This document shows positions 50,280 to 62,497 of a stretch of 64,000 bases of DNA, piece after piece. Origin of the DNA: Cryptomeria japonica (Eukaryota; Streptophyta; Pinopsida; Cupressales; Cupressaceae); contig NC_081414.1 in assembly GCF_030272615.1 (NCBI RefSeq), positions 313,321,664 through 313,385,663 of the forward strand, given 5' to 3'. Each line of letters starts with the position of its first letter. Position 1 is the first letter of the stretch. A program made the translations under genes and the position numbers. The notes beneath the pieces were generated by a model. That model saw only the letters and a list, made by a program, of their open reading frames with translations, was not told the origin of the DNA and did not search any database.

Positions 50280-50500
50280 CAACAACTAAAACATGTAAAA
50301 CAACACACATCCACACAATGATCACCAAATATACGTGAAAATCCAAAATGGGAAAAACCACAGTGAGAAAAGTTGCTTGGCTCTATTGCCCAAATCCATC
50401 CTCATAAAAATAATGAATCACTTACATAGATTAGGTAGGCATCAACCTACCGAAGACACCAATCTCCTTACTCTACTTTAAGCACCAACCTACTAGTGAC
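50280..50500 (-). repeat. Copia-type LTR remnant, reverse orientation
   Basis: On the minus strand it has CTGTGGTTTTTCCCATTTTG and ATTTTCACGTATATTTGGTG, equivalent to GTGGTTTTTCCC..ACGTCAAA..TTGGTGTC near the end of the copia LTR. Comparable to 10370-10650. Right edge unresolved. Confidence 0.35.
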
Positions 50501-51535
50501 ACCGATCTCAAATCCCTAGGTCTGAGCAACAACTCAGTAGCTAGGACCTTAATCTCAACAATAAAAATTTATAGTTTTAAATCAGCTTCCATACACTCTC
50601 CTTTGTAGCTTATTATATTTTGATAGTGGCACACATGAATCAAGAAATCACTCTTTGTCTCATTCTATAGATCACATGATATGAACTTGTATCCTTAGAA
50701 GTACATCAATATCGCATTCAACACACATGAAATAAAACTAAGACATCCATATATATGTGTCACAAAAATAACTATAATTACAAGTCGGCCACACAACTTT
50801 CTTCATCAATTATGTAGTAGGCAAGGTCCTAATTAGCACATGCACAAATCAATCTAAAGGAACACACCACATGCTTCACAAGGAATCTTAAGTAGGTCCT
50901 AAATTTTGTCCATGCATAATCTCCAATAGACACACACACTACGCTTCATCCTCAAGTCAATCATATCAAACATGTAATAGGTCTGGCCCAAGAAACTCAG
51001 ACATGGTTCCAAAAAAAATAAACACGTCATGCAAATCCTACTAAGGGTCAATCTACTATTAAGGAACATCCACCCTTAATTTCTAGAAGTGCATACATGC
51101 AAAACAATTGTCGCTTCACTCTAGAACACAAACAAGGTCTATCAACAACACAGTGGATAAACTGGTGAAACAAACATTGTATTCCACTACACCAAAATTC
51201 TGGAGATATTGGATAGTGATAGAAAATGTGTATGAATACTCTCCTTACAAACTAGAAGTCACAACTCTTAAGCATTAGCAAAAGCGAACCTTTACAAGCT
51301 ACCAAAGAAGGCATATTCGATGGTTAACTACAACCAATTGTTCGAAATAGACTTCCAAAACACTTTCATCGCTTTGAATAGATGCACCATGATAATACAA
51401 ACATGTCTCAACCAATTTTGTAGTCATATCAATCAATGGGACTACTGAAACTCAAAATTCTCTAACATGACAAGTAATCTTAATTCTTCATTCTTTTGGA
51501 TATAAGAGAAGTAAGCAACATGACTAAAACTCCAC
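50501..51535. other. Intergenic DNA, no gene seen
   Basis: May be the remainder of the reverse LTR. No coding feature supported. Confidence 0.35.
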
Positions 51536-51985
51536 ATAAGACATTTATCCTCACGCTAGTACATTTGGGGCTGATTTCTGATGGCCTATCGTTGGAATTT
51601 CGACTGTTTTTTGTTGGACTGTCGTCAAATGAAGTCGTCGAAAACTCGTCGTCGATCATTCTGACAGTGCCATCTAACGTCAAAATTTCGATGACATCCT
51701 AAACTCTTCCAACGAGATAATGTCATCAGGTGTAAAGCATCCTTGTTGGATGGACGTTAGAATTTCGACGCCTACCAGGAACTTGTACCGATGAGGATTA
51801 CGACGAGCGTCCGACAATAGTGTCGTCGAACATACAGCATCCTCGTCGGATGTTTCGTCGATTGGCGTCGAAATTCTGACGCCTGCCAGGAACTATGCAC
51901 CGACGACGATGTTGTTTGTCCGACGGTTTGGTTGTTGGTGCAAAGTTGGGAGGATGTCGGAATTCTGACGGTGATTTTTTTTAAT
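51536..51985. repeat. CpG-rich island of degenerate TCGTCGAAATT-type repeats
   Basis: In AT-rich surroundings, about 450 bp are dense in GTCGTCGAA, TTTCGACG, TCCGACGA and AATTCTGACG on both strands. Two larger units (about 51740-51800 and about 51835-51905) share CATCCTYGTYGGATG, ATTYYGACGCCTRCCAGGAACT and ACCGA. Such short mixed-orientation repeats resemble subterminal regions of CACTA (En/Spm) elements, but no terminal CACTA pair was found. Confidence 0.6.
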
Positions 51986-52587
51986 TAAAAAATAATAATA
52001 CGCATACCAATTATAATGGTGCTTGTTGGTTCCCTTTTAGCATGTCCTACTAGATGTACCCAAGTAGTTCAATATCAAGTATGCTAGGATGAATTTCAAT
52101 GCCATTTGGAATGCTACATGAAGCCACATTGATATTTTATCCATTAATGGTATTCATAATGCCAAGGGTGGTAGGTTGAGAGGGGTAATAAAAAATGACA
52201 GGAATGCGGTTTGAAGGTAGGGGTTGGCAAAAGGGATCGATGATGGCATGTACAACTCTAAAGTACCAATGAAGAGATGAGTGAAAAAAAAATTAATGGT
52301 TGGGAGATGTGGTAAGGGAATTTTAAATACCTTGATGGGGATAGAGAGAGAAGTAAAATTGAGAAGGGAGTCATTTTGGGAAGGTTAACTTTGTCACTCT
52401 AATTTCTTACACAAACTCGTGAGATTTACTATGCTTTCATACTTTGACCTATAGGGGACTTAAACCAACACTTGGAAGATAAAGGGGAAGGATCTACATG
52501 AAAAGTGATATCAAGGAAAGTTTCAAGGTCAATAAATGTGCATTTCAATCCATGACATGAGTTACATGAAAAGGGTACATGACAAGT
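51986..52587. other. Flank of the Ty3 chromodomain fragment, no gene seen
   Basis: On the minus strand this is downstream of the pol end and may be the 3' untranslated part or LTR of that element. Boundaries not visible. Confidence 0.3.
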
Positions 52588-53330
52588 CTAACCTAACCAA
52601 TTTATCTTTCCCTCAAGGAATTCAAAGCTTGGATATTCAAGAAAGTGTGGGCCTTCCCATGTTGCATCCTTAGTAAGAATATTATTCCATCTAATCAAGT
52701 ACTTGGTTATGGTTTTTCTCTTGAACTTCCTTTTTTTAGTCTCTATGATTGTCTTAGAGACCAAGATGAGGATGTATCTTCGAGGAAGGTTCAATATGTT
52801 TTCCTAGTGCCCTCTTCAATTAGAATATATAAAACACATTATGCATTTTAATTTCCTCTAGTAATTACAACTCATACGCTACCTCAACTACCTACTTTTG
52901 GACCTTATATGGCCTCTAAAAGTGAGGACCGATTTTTTCATATTTGATTGCCTTTATGAATGACTGCTTGCAAGGCTACAATGAAAAAAATACCAACTCT
53001 CCTATTTCAAATGTTTCATCCATATGATGGCAATCAACACACATATTTTTGTTGATTTTATGGTTGTCGGTGATTATTTTTGAGTGACTTCAAAATGTAT
53101 TAGCCTTGTAGGATCAAGTCACTTCCTCCTTGGAACCTATTATCAAAATAAACATGGTCAACAAAATTTTTAATCTTCATACCCATATAATATCATGAAG
53201 GGGTTCAACTCAATGACAATATGATGAGTTGTATTATAGTGGTACTTCCCCAAGGGGAGCCTTTTTATCCATGCATTTTTCTAGTCCATTGCATAGTTTT
53301 TTATTACATGCAGACCTAAACAATAGCATA
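52588..53330 (-). pseudogene. Ty3/gypsy chromovirus integrase C terminus with chromodomain
   Basis: Minus strand. Near 53290 the frame reads WIKRLPLGEVPL and YNSSYH, then (after a shift) ELNPFMILYGYED, the integrase region after the catalytic core. At 52794-52588 an open frame gives KTITKYLIRWNNI and TKDATWEGPHFLEYP, a clear chromodomain, ending at a stop. Stops and frameshifts between the parts show it is dead. In chromoviruses this domain guides integration to histone-marked chromatin. The rest of pol is not seen to the right (53331-53630 shows nothing clear). Confidence 0.75.
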
Positions 53331-53630
53331 AATCTATGTCATATTTTAGGTGCCTACACACTATGTTAGAAAACGTCTCACTATGGTAGGCAACTAGATG
53401 CTAATGTTAGCCAAGATTGCTCCCCATACATGCTCTAAGGAATCTATTTTGATCTCAAAAGATTGCTACAAATCAAACAAAACAAAGAGTGGTACTTCCT
53501 CTTATTCAATATAAAATTTCAATTCAACCACAGTGTCCTAGGATCATCCCTAATGAAACCAGAAAGGGACTAGTAAAACATCATTCACCAATTACTATTT
53601 CATGTATATTGAGATAGCTAACTCGATCTA

Positions 53631-54420
53631 GAAATTCCAGTATTGAAGGAGGTAATCGGAATAGCTATACCGAACATCGATATTGAGAAGCTTGTCATAA
53701 TAACTAACAAGGGCGAAATAACAACATTTCGCAATAGCGATTCAAGGTGAAGTTGTCCTGACGAAGAAAGTATAAGTGTATTTGAGATTATCGGGATAAC
53801 TTGTGAAGTCAGAATAACATATTAGAGACATTTTGACCAGTGGGAAGTATCCCGATGACATGTAAACAAGGCGGTATCGGGGAAACTATCCCGACTATAC
53901 ACCTATGGTTGGAAGATTGATATCGATGGAATCTATGGCGATACAGAGAATGATGGCCTTACCGGCGAAGCTGATAAAAATCAGAGTAATTTAGGATCAT
54001 CAAAAGGCCGATAGAACATCCTATCCTGATAATGAATATATCTAATAACATTGGAATAAGACACTCTGATAATGCATCCTCTTCTAAGTACCTTTATCGG
54101 TATAACTTATAAAGATGGGATAGCATCTTTCTGCTTCGCCGATGGTAAAGGTGATTTCGATAAAGCACTGCTTAAGAGGTATTCGGGATAACTTACATAA
54201 GCGGAATAGCACATGAAAGTCGCTCTAATAAATGAAGTTATCCCAATGCTTTACAAATGAAACAACGTCAGGAAAGTTATCTCGATCTGATATTCACAAA
54301 ACAAACAACTCGATAGCAAACAAGAGAAGGATAAAACCCTTATCGGGATAACTTGTAGTTTCGGGAAAATGAACTTTGGGTATGTCGATAGTTAAAACGA
54401 TGTTGATGGACACCGACCAA
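53631..54420. repeat. Leader/LTR-like region with repeated TATCGGGATAACTT motif
   Basis: TATCGGGATAACTTGT occurs at 53789-53804 and 54341-54356, with variants at 54095 (TATCGGTATAACTTA) and 54181 (ATTCGGGATAACTTA), and the reverse form AAGTTATCCCA at 54235. Many shorter TATCCCGA, TCGATA and GGAATAGC relatives lie between. It precedes the copy 2 gene and could be its promoter/LTR, but no second LTR with this motif follows the gene. Confidence 0.65.
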
Positions 54421-54455
54421 GACATTATAGGTGCAGGCAGATAAAAAATAAAACA

Positions 54456-54577
54456 AATTGAAGATTACTTGTCGAGATAGCTCAAGTCGAAATGACACAA
54501 GAGGCAGACGGTTACTAATTGAAGATTACTTGTCGAGATAGCTCAAGTCGAAATGACACAAGAGGCAGACGGTTACT
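54456..54577 (+). repeat. Perfect tandem 61-bp duplication
   Basis: Units 54456-54516 and 54517-54577 look identical (AATTGAAGATTACTTGTCGA to GGCAGACGGTTACT), so the duplication is recent relative to the decayed gene beside it. Confidence 0.93.
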
Positions 54578-54964
54578 AATATAACCATATTTATCTATGG
54601 CAACTAATTTGTCAGAAAAGCACCAAATTTGGAGCTGTGACGGAAGGAGTTAAGCCAATGTCCTACATCATCAGGAAATTCAAATTTCTAAAAGATGGCA
54701 CATTGATTCATAGAGTTAAGGCACATTTATTGTTGCACAAAAGTCGCTTTCTGAGAAGAGTATTCTGGAGAACGTTGCATTCATAATTACAGATACTTTG
54801 AGACGATATTGAGGCAGGTTGAAGGCATATTGGACAATGGTGAGTAAGTGCTCTGATTGATTCCCTTGTTATTGTTTCAAATAGTCTGTTAAATTGCCTG
54901 TGAAATAGAAAACCCTAGTGGTGTTGCAAAGAGACAGAGAGGGGAAAAAAGCAGGGGTAAGGGA

Positions 54965-57880
54965 ATGAAACAAAAAACAGGTGGGACAAGTCCTAAAACT
55001 AAGGATAAAGATAGAAAACTAAATCAAGACTTGCTAGATCAACTGCCAGGTTCCACTCCAAAGCCTAAGAGATCTGCAGAGTGGAAATTAGAGGATAATT
55101 ATACTAATGTGGGAGACGTGTACACAACCATCAGCGTATAAGAATTATTTTTGTTTCACTATCACAGACGAGAGAAACCATAACCCATTTGCAATCCATG
55201 GCAGTTAGGTCTGGGAAAACTTGTAGTCCCAAATGTCTTTGTTAATATTGATCTTCTAGAATTGTTAGCATTGAATTTTAATCCAAACAAAAGAGCAATA
55301 TGTGACCGAGATGGAAATCCTTGCTTCTTCGTGTCATGAGAAGCAGTTTCTGAGGTTTTTGATTTGCGTGGAGTTTATGACCGTCCCATCATTCTTGAAA
55401 ATTTACTGGAGGAATACAGAAGATTGGATACCACTTATGTTGGGTGGAGATTACCATTTCATTTGTTGAATTTTGAGGTCCTGTTGGAAACAGAGGAAAG
55501 TCTGACATTTCATGTAAATCTATTCAAGGACTACTTCAAATACACACATTATTCAGCAGGACAAGTACTGGGGATAAATACTCTAGATTTCATGAGAATT
55601 GAATATGTGGTCATTGCAGCAGACATTCAATTGCAGAAAGCCAGAGAATTTGACTACGCAACATTCGTGGTTGAACAAATTGTCCTTGGACTCACAGCCA
55701 TCCAGAGGGACTCTGCAAAAATTCACTTCTCGTACTATTCCCTACTTATGCATATGGTGCTATTCTATGGGCACGAGATGGGTCTATGGCCTGAAGAGAT
55801 GAAGATAAGAAGACATGATGATAACAACCATTCTCTACCAGTCCAATTATGGACTTCAATATGGGATTGCAGATTTGTCAGATCTAATTACATTCATTTT
55901 GAAGAATATTTTGTTAAAACACTTTATAGGTTTTATAGTTATCCTTACCACTCTGCATTTTCAGAAGATGTAAGGAGATTCTTAAGGCCTGTAGACTTTG
56001 GGGGACCAGAAACTGTCAAACACAATTGAGGAGACTGGTACTGCTTCTCTGATGTAACCATGATAAGGGTTTATGGCTTTGAAGATGCCCCACTATTGTT
56101 GCCTAAAATAGTTCCCAACAAGATAGCTTATCTGGAGATCACAAAGCAATTGGGGGAATCAAATTCTATGCATCTGGCTTCACATGATAAGCAATCATTT
56201 CTACCTCGGACTCTATGCATAGGAGAATTTGTTGTAAATGGAAGAGAAGGGCAAGAGCTCACATGGAACAAATTATTCCATTATAACATGAAATTGGGAG
56301 CACCAAGAAAGGGCTTTGACCCAGAGGGGTATATTCATTCGGTGAGAAAAAGGAAGAAACTAGGTGCCTATGAACACATCTTGTATCTAAGAGATGATGT
56401 GATAAGAAATTTGGATGAAAATGATGTTGAAGTGGCTATAGATGATCACAATAGAGATGTTGAAGAAAAGGCTAAGGAGAAGAAGACTGTAAACATATCA
56501 TCTTCAGAGGATAAGGAATCATAAGAGGAGGATGAGCTCTCATTTGAACAATTCTCTAAAATACTGACTGAGGAACACATGTCGCCTGTAAGAGATCCTA
56601 ACGAAGGAACCCTGGTGGAAGATGATCCAAGGCAATCGGCATGTGACATTCTGATATCTGATGATGATTTCATAGCATCTCCTGAGTTCATGTCATTTTT
56701 ATATAGGATAAAAGGGAAAACAATCACAAAAAATGTCGATGAGGTCAATACCTCCAATGAAAGGCAATTATCTGTCACCTTAGAAAATGAAGTATCACAA
56801 GAAATGTCTCTAATGACTCCTGAAAAGGGGAGGAAGCTTCTAAAGGATGTCGGTGTTTTTATTTTTCCTGGGTGGGATATGAATTCATCCCTGACCTTTG
56901 ACAATTTTCTCCATGATGTTGGTGCCAAGCACAAATTATCTCTTGAGGGTGTGACCCAAGTGTATATGGGATCACTATACAACCCTAAAAAGCATGCTAT
57001 GCAAATATGGTCACTATATCCTCCAAGCAAAAAGCCTATGGTTATTGATACTCAGAAGGCCTTCGGGCACATTATGACCTTACAGGTTGGAGAGGCAGAC
57101 CCATGATGATAGCAGATTTAGGGGTAAACATAGCCAAACTGAACAAAGCACAGATTCAATTCTTGGTGAAATAAAACCAACCGAATAAGCTTGAAATTAT
57201 AAAAATTAGAATAAAGGTTGATCAACTTAGAGAAATGATGAAACAGGGGGAGCCACAAAGATTGTTAATACAGGGTGAATCTTCCCAAACCCAAACCAAG
57301 GTTGATCAATTGAAGGAATAAAACTATTTACTGCAGGCTCAGTTGAAGACAACAAAAGTGAAACCATGTCAGCCCTGATTCAGAAAAGATTCACTAATAT
57401 GATGACATGGATGGATAAATATTGGGTTACATACAATAAGAACCACACTTTCATAGAAAACATGAGCGACTGGATAAGCAGCTACATGAGAAAATCCTGG
57501 AATTGCAAAATAGGGATGAGAGACAGCCTAGTGATATACAGAATTGTGAAGATTTCATAAAGGCTCACAAAGAATACCTAGAGGAGTTGATAACAGAAGT
57601 AGCAGCCTTCCTCGATGCTAAAACATACAGTATTCCTTCATTTCTCAGCAATAATGGAGAACAAAAGGAAAAGGTGGGTTGGACCTATGACTGCCAGCAT
57701 ATACTCTAGAATGCACTAAAAGCAGCAGAAGACCAGGATGTTGAAAAGGTGGCAGACTTCGTAGAGAGCATGGCTTTGATGGAAGTAGAAGCCCGAGACA
57801 CCATCCATGATTGTGATACCAGATACAATGAGAAGTATCTAGCACATCTAACTAGTGTGCATTTGTGTTTAGATAAGTGA
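54965..57880 (+). pseudogene. Decayed gene of the same unrecognised family (copy 2)
   Basis: One frame runs from ATG 54965 to 57106, interrupted at about 55139, 55184, 55337, 56027 and 56522 (TAA, TAA, TGA, TGA, TAA). Frameshifts near 57100, 57360 and 57480 lead to the end at 57880. Homology with copy 1: both start with a basic Ser/Lys tail. FNPNKRAICDRDG matches FDPSTRQVRDDDQ. The block from MIRVYGFEDAPLLLPKI matches YIRTGCFSGEPFILPRF, and both then have a Lys-Ile and a Gln-Leu at equal spacing. An acidic Ser-rich run (SSSEDKES) follows in both, then a helical, coiled-coil-like C terminus (HKEYLEELITEVAAFLDAK). About 970 codons against 1200 in copy 1. No enzyme domain is visible. Confidence 0.6.
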
Positions 57881-59274
57881 TTAGTTGTTAGTTCTCTTTT
57901 GTTTTCAAAAGACTTGAATCAAAAGGCATGACCTTTTGATATGTTATATAATATTCGATGTAATCATTTGATAGGGGAGTTTTTTGGTAGGAGAAAATAA
58001 ATTAAAAAAAAGCGAAGAATAGTTTTTCTTTCTACACTGAAGAACAATACATTATTTTCAGATTAATACAAAGCCGGTTCCTTTATTTGCAAATGGTGTT
58101 ATGGATTCTTTCATTTTGAAAATCAATTCTCTGTTATAATCATCTATAATTGATTATTGCTACTCTAGATCTCTGTGCAAAAAGGTTGTGTGTTATACTA
58201 TTTTAGTGGTGGAAAATAGTGATTCATTTGCAAAGTTGCATGCAATTTCAAGGATGCAAGTAGTAGCAAAATCCATTAGAGGATGTGAGTTATGATGCAC
58301 TTGCAAATCCAAGATGCATAAAAAAAGTATACAGAACTAAAGAAAAAGACAATAAGTTCTTGAATGAATAGTTCAAAACACGAAGCAAAAAAGAACAAAT
58401 GAATAGTTTAAACCATGAAGCAAAAAAGAAAGTTAGAATCAGTAGTAATATTATATCACTTGGTACCAATTTGAATACTTGGTTCCTCCCCCTATTACCT
58501 ATAAGATAATACTATGCTCTAGATGTCAAAGGAAATTTGGTCATGTGCATTGACCGCTACAATTTGGAATGCAAAAGAGGGAATGTACCTGACAGACCGC
58601 TACAATTATAAGAACAAAGAGATTCTATGGCACTGAAAGGTTGCAATCGTAGCCTATGGTGTGGCCATAATCCTTGTTGCAGCAATAACGAGATGTGAGG
58701 TAACAGTTATAAATTTTGGATGAACTCAAAGAGACATTTACAAATACAACCTACCCTTTATAATACCTAATTGAAAAAATGGATGCAATGCAAGTCCTTG
58801 TATCGATAATGTCTGGCAGATAGTAAAAAACTAGAACAATAAATTCCATATAAAAATGGTTAGACTTAAAATGATAAGGAAAATTTAAAAATGCTAAAGA
58901 AAATGTCAACTAATAAAAAAAATTTACAAGGATGAGGCATATTCATAACTTTTGCAGTCTCGCCATGGATATCAAGACTAGAAGCAACTCATAATGTTAG
59001 TGTACATACAAGACAAAATTTGAGTTCATTATACCCAGCAACTTGTGGTGTTGTTCGTGTTGGCTCTGTTGGACCCTGCAATTAAGATTCAATATACATT
59101 ATTCAATAAGATTAATTGTGCAACATAATGAACTATTGAAAAGTGTGTTATCTTATTGAGATTCGCTTGGTTTCGAAAATAGTTTAATATTCTCTACTTA
59201 ACAGGGCCAACCACGTGAAGGTGGAAGCTCATTTGGCCCCACCCTCCCGCTAACATCACTCTAAATTCCCTGTT
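57881..59274 (+). other. LTR-like tail after copy 2, then intergenic DNA
   Basis: A promoter-like TATATAATATT (about 57944) and AATAAA words follow the stop, as after copy 1, so an LTR may start here. No boundary or gene visible up to 59274. Confidence 0.3.
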
Positions 59275-59460
59275 AACATCTAACATTCATTCATTCTTTC
59301 TACCAATACTAAAATATAACATTCATTCATTAATATCACATAACATTCATTAACACATAACATTAATTAACATGCAACATTCATCAATATTAATTAACAC
59401 ATATCATTCATAACCATTCATTAGCACATAATTACATTCATTAACACATAAAAATCAATC
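59275..59460. repeat. Degenerate AACATTCATTAACACAT repeat cluster
   Basis: About ten imperfect copies of a 15-20-base unit (ACATTCATTMAYAYATA) just past the 3' end of the minus-strand gene, possibly in its 3' flank. Confidence 0.8.
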
Positions 59461-59484
59461 ATTATCAAATAAGGTAGATTACAA

Positions 59485-62390
59485 TCATTTCTTTTTTTGT
59501 TTTTTCTTTGAAGCTATGTAAAGAATAATTGGAGCATTGTGTTCTCCATCATTTCCCCCCTCTTCAGTTGTTCTTCCCTCTGCTCGTGATCTTAATGTAT
59601 GTCGTGTCCTATATTGAGGACGAGGACACTGAAGTGAAGGGGGGTCCTCTGCAATAACAGAGAAATGGGTTAAATTCAAAACATTTTTTATTATTGTTAA
59701 AAGTATTTCATTAATTTAAAGAAAATAACCGTGGTGCTCTTTACTTGATGGGGCCACATCATTTTTTCTAGCCTCAACCTCAACATGTTGAACACCCTCT
59801 AGATCCTCTGGAGTTGAAATACTAAAGGTTACATTAGTGTTGAACACCAATTGCAATTAAATTTGTTTCAAGGAATAATAGTGGTCCTCTTTACCTGATT
59901 GGGGAACATCACGTTCCTGATATTGTGTACTCAGATCATGCTCCACTTGGTCACCACCAACTACATGCTCTAAAATATTAACAAAAAAGGTTACATTAAT
60001 TACTACACTAATTACAATTTAAGATGTTTAATTGTATTAATAATTACATAAATAATTTTGAATAGCAAATGAATACCTCCACTACTGGGATGCACATCTG
60101 AACCTTCATGTGCAGGTCATGTTTCACGATCAACATGTTGCATTCCAATGTCATGGGCATTGTTATCATTGCTTGCTTATTTAAAACAAATATATTCACT
60201 TTATGTTGGAACTCAACATCAATTAGATTATTGGTAAAGTATTCAATTTGAAACAATTTTCATTTAGCTTATTTACCTGTGTGACAGATGCACCAGAATC
60301 TTGTGTTTGCCCACTCAATTCTCGTAGCCGTTCAGCCACGACTGTATAGCCTTGTTGGTAGGCAGTTATCTTGTCATCTTTTGTGGGCGCTCTATTGAAT
60401 CCAGAGCCCTGCATTTTTGCTTAGTATCGTGAATTTTTCTTGCATTGTTTGATATAAAAAAATCGTTTGCAATTTATAAATATTGTGATGTGATATTTCA
60501 TTTACTGATACTTACAATTTGTGCGGCAAGTTTCATATAACCACCAGAGCTGAGATTGTGTTGCCTGTGTTTTTCTTGTCTTGCCTTGGTTGCCTTTGAC
60601 GTGTCACTCAATCTATGGAAAGTTTGAAATATGTTAGATTATATAAATATAAAGAGTAATTAATTAGTACATAATTACATTCTTAATAGTATCCCATACC
60701 TTCTTTTGGCATCTGCTGGTGTATTTCCTTTTTTCCTTTCAATTCTCTCCTTGGCATCCAAAATCAGGTCCTTCCACTCCCTCTCTGGAATCATGGGGGG
60801 ATGCTCTTACTTTACGTTCTTCTCTAAATGGGACCTATATTGGTCCCTCACATACTTTAGATATGTGCCAACTTTTTCAAGGAGCTTGGTTTTGTCGAAT
60901 GTGTCATTTCCAAACAGCTCAACCATACAGTTTATCAATTCATCTTTTAACCTTTTTTCTTAGTCATTCCACCTTTTAAATAAAAAACAAAACTGTTAGA
61001 TTCAGAAATGAACTGAAGCTACCTTTCTTATGGTTCAAGAAATGGATCAAAGGAAAACTATTCTAGCAATGATATGAAATTGAAATAGTGGATTAGGGTT
61101 AGTTCACATATGATGTTCCACCTTTTACGTATGGTGGGCCCAAATATCTGCAATGCAATGTCATTAAGATTTTTATAAAAAATATCATTTCCTGCAAAAA
61201 AATTCATGGGATCATTAGTCCAAAATGAGTGATCAGTAAGTAAATTACAATTAGACTATATATAATACTAATTTTAAAGTACTTGGAACCTTATGTATCT
61301 TTAAGGGAATCAATTATTCGTCGCTCACCACCAATGTGGCCTGCAACATTCCCGTACTAGCAATACGAGAAGATCCAGGAAATGATGGTATGTTATCAGC
61401 AGTAGTCACCTCTGGCGCATCCTCGTGTGCATCTCCTGCTGCAGAAAATGAATCCACTTTGAAATGACCCCAAGAAAGAACGCTTGAAGGGAAATAAACA
61501 CATAACAGAAGATAGAGCAAAAGAGAGATCTACCAACAGTGGGCGGGCCAACATGACGTGTAGTAGAGGATGTTTGCATGATGTGTGTTGCCAACATTGT
61601 AGTCGGCAATACAGGTAGGGCTAACGTCTGAGGAGGCGGCATTTTGCACAGGAACACTGACAACACCTGAAGAATAATACATTAAATATATGAAAACTAC
61701 AAGAATTGTAAACAAGGATGATCCTTTATTATGAACATTGACAGTATCAAGTATAATGTGTTTTGGTACTCAATGTGATAAGCCAAGCAAGTGATAATCC
61801 AAGAAAATCGTCATCACCTGAACTACCTGCAATACCCTGATCATGGCCACCAGGTTGATGAGGATGCATAAAATCTTGTAAAAACAACACACGCATATTT
61901 TAGTTAATGACATAAAAGAGAATAAAATATAAACCATTATTGAACTTTTGTTATAATTAAAGCTTTCATTACTGCTTACTTGAAGGTTTTGTGTTGTCTA
62001 CATCAAATGTTGCACCCTCTCTTTTATTTTATCGGTCTGATGGCTCATAGATGCCAAAGCAAGAATCTCTCTATTAATTTTTGTAATAGACTTTTTAATC
62101 ATTTCTATAGGGTTTGTGGTTGATGTGATGTCATTATCACATAATAATGTTGAGTCCACATCCCTATAGAGGTGACGATGTACTGCGGGTCCCTTTCCCT
62201 TTCCCTGAACATCCGTCTATGACAAGAATATTATTAACACTATCAAAATTACTCCAAAACACTCAAGAAAAGAACATAATAATGTAACAGTTTGCTTCTA
62301 TCTAATTTGTAGAATTACAATGAGGCTTACCTTCTCGGTAGAAGTGTCGCGACCTACATCCCTGTCTGTGCGTGATGGATCCATGTCGCC
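59485..62390 (-). pseudogene. Many-exon gene with Ptta/En/Spm-type (Transposase_24-like) region
   Basis: Exons inferred from splice sites and phase (minus): 62390-62331, 62216-61980, 61874-61826, 61666-61534, 61435 to about 61325, 61191 to about 61122, 60972-60700, 60612-60516, 60408-60277, about 60171-60077, 59969-59895, 59807-59745, 59648-59485 (stop). The 60972-60516 part reads GTYLKYVRDQYRSHLEK, IPEREWKDLILDAKE, then SKATKARQEKHRQHNLSSGG and YMKLAAQI, like the conserved core of plant Transposase_24 proteins (PF03004). The C terminus is Lys-rich (SKKKQKKK), a likely nuclear signal. Several introns are phase 1. In-frame stops (two TAA in the 60972-60700 exon, a TGA near 60110) and probable small shifts suggest decay. 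It may be one transcript with the SET part upstream: the phase fits exactly (GTG|GGC). Confidence 0.5.
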
Positions 62391-62497
62391 CTGTGACAAA
62401 GAAAAAATATAAAAAACATTAGCGAAATGAAACCAATAGACTTAGCAAAAAAAATTAATAATAAAATGGTATATTGGAGTCATTAATTGGAGGTTGG

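Noticed and set aside
51185-51200. CACTACACCAAAA as the terminal repeat of a CACTA transposon ending at the CpG-rich island
   Set aside because: It lies about 350 bp from the repeat island, no inverted partner was found near 52000, and no 3-bp target duplication is visible.
57881-58250. 3' LTR matching the TATCGGGATAACTT region before copy 2
   Set aside because: The repeated motif is absent here, so the two segments cannot be called an LTR pair from this sequence.
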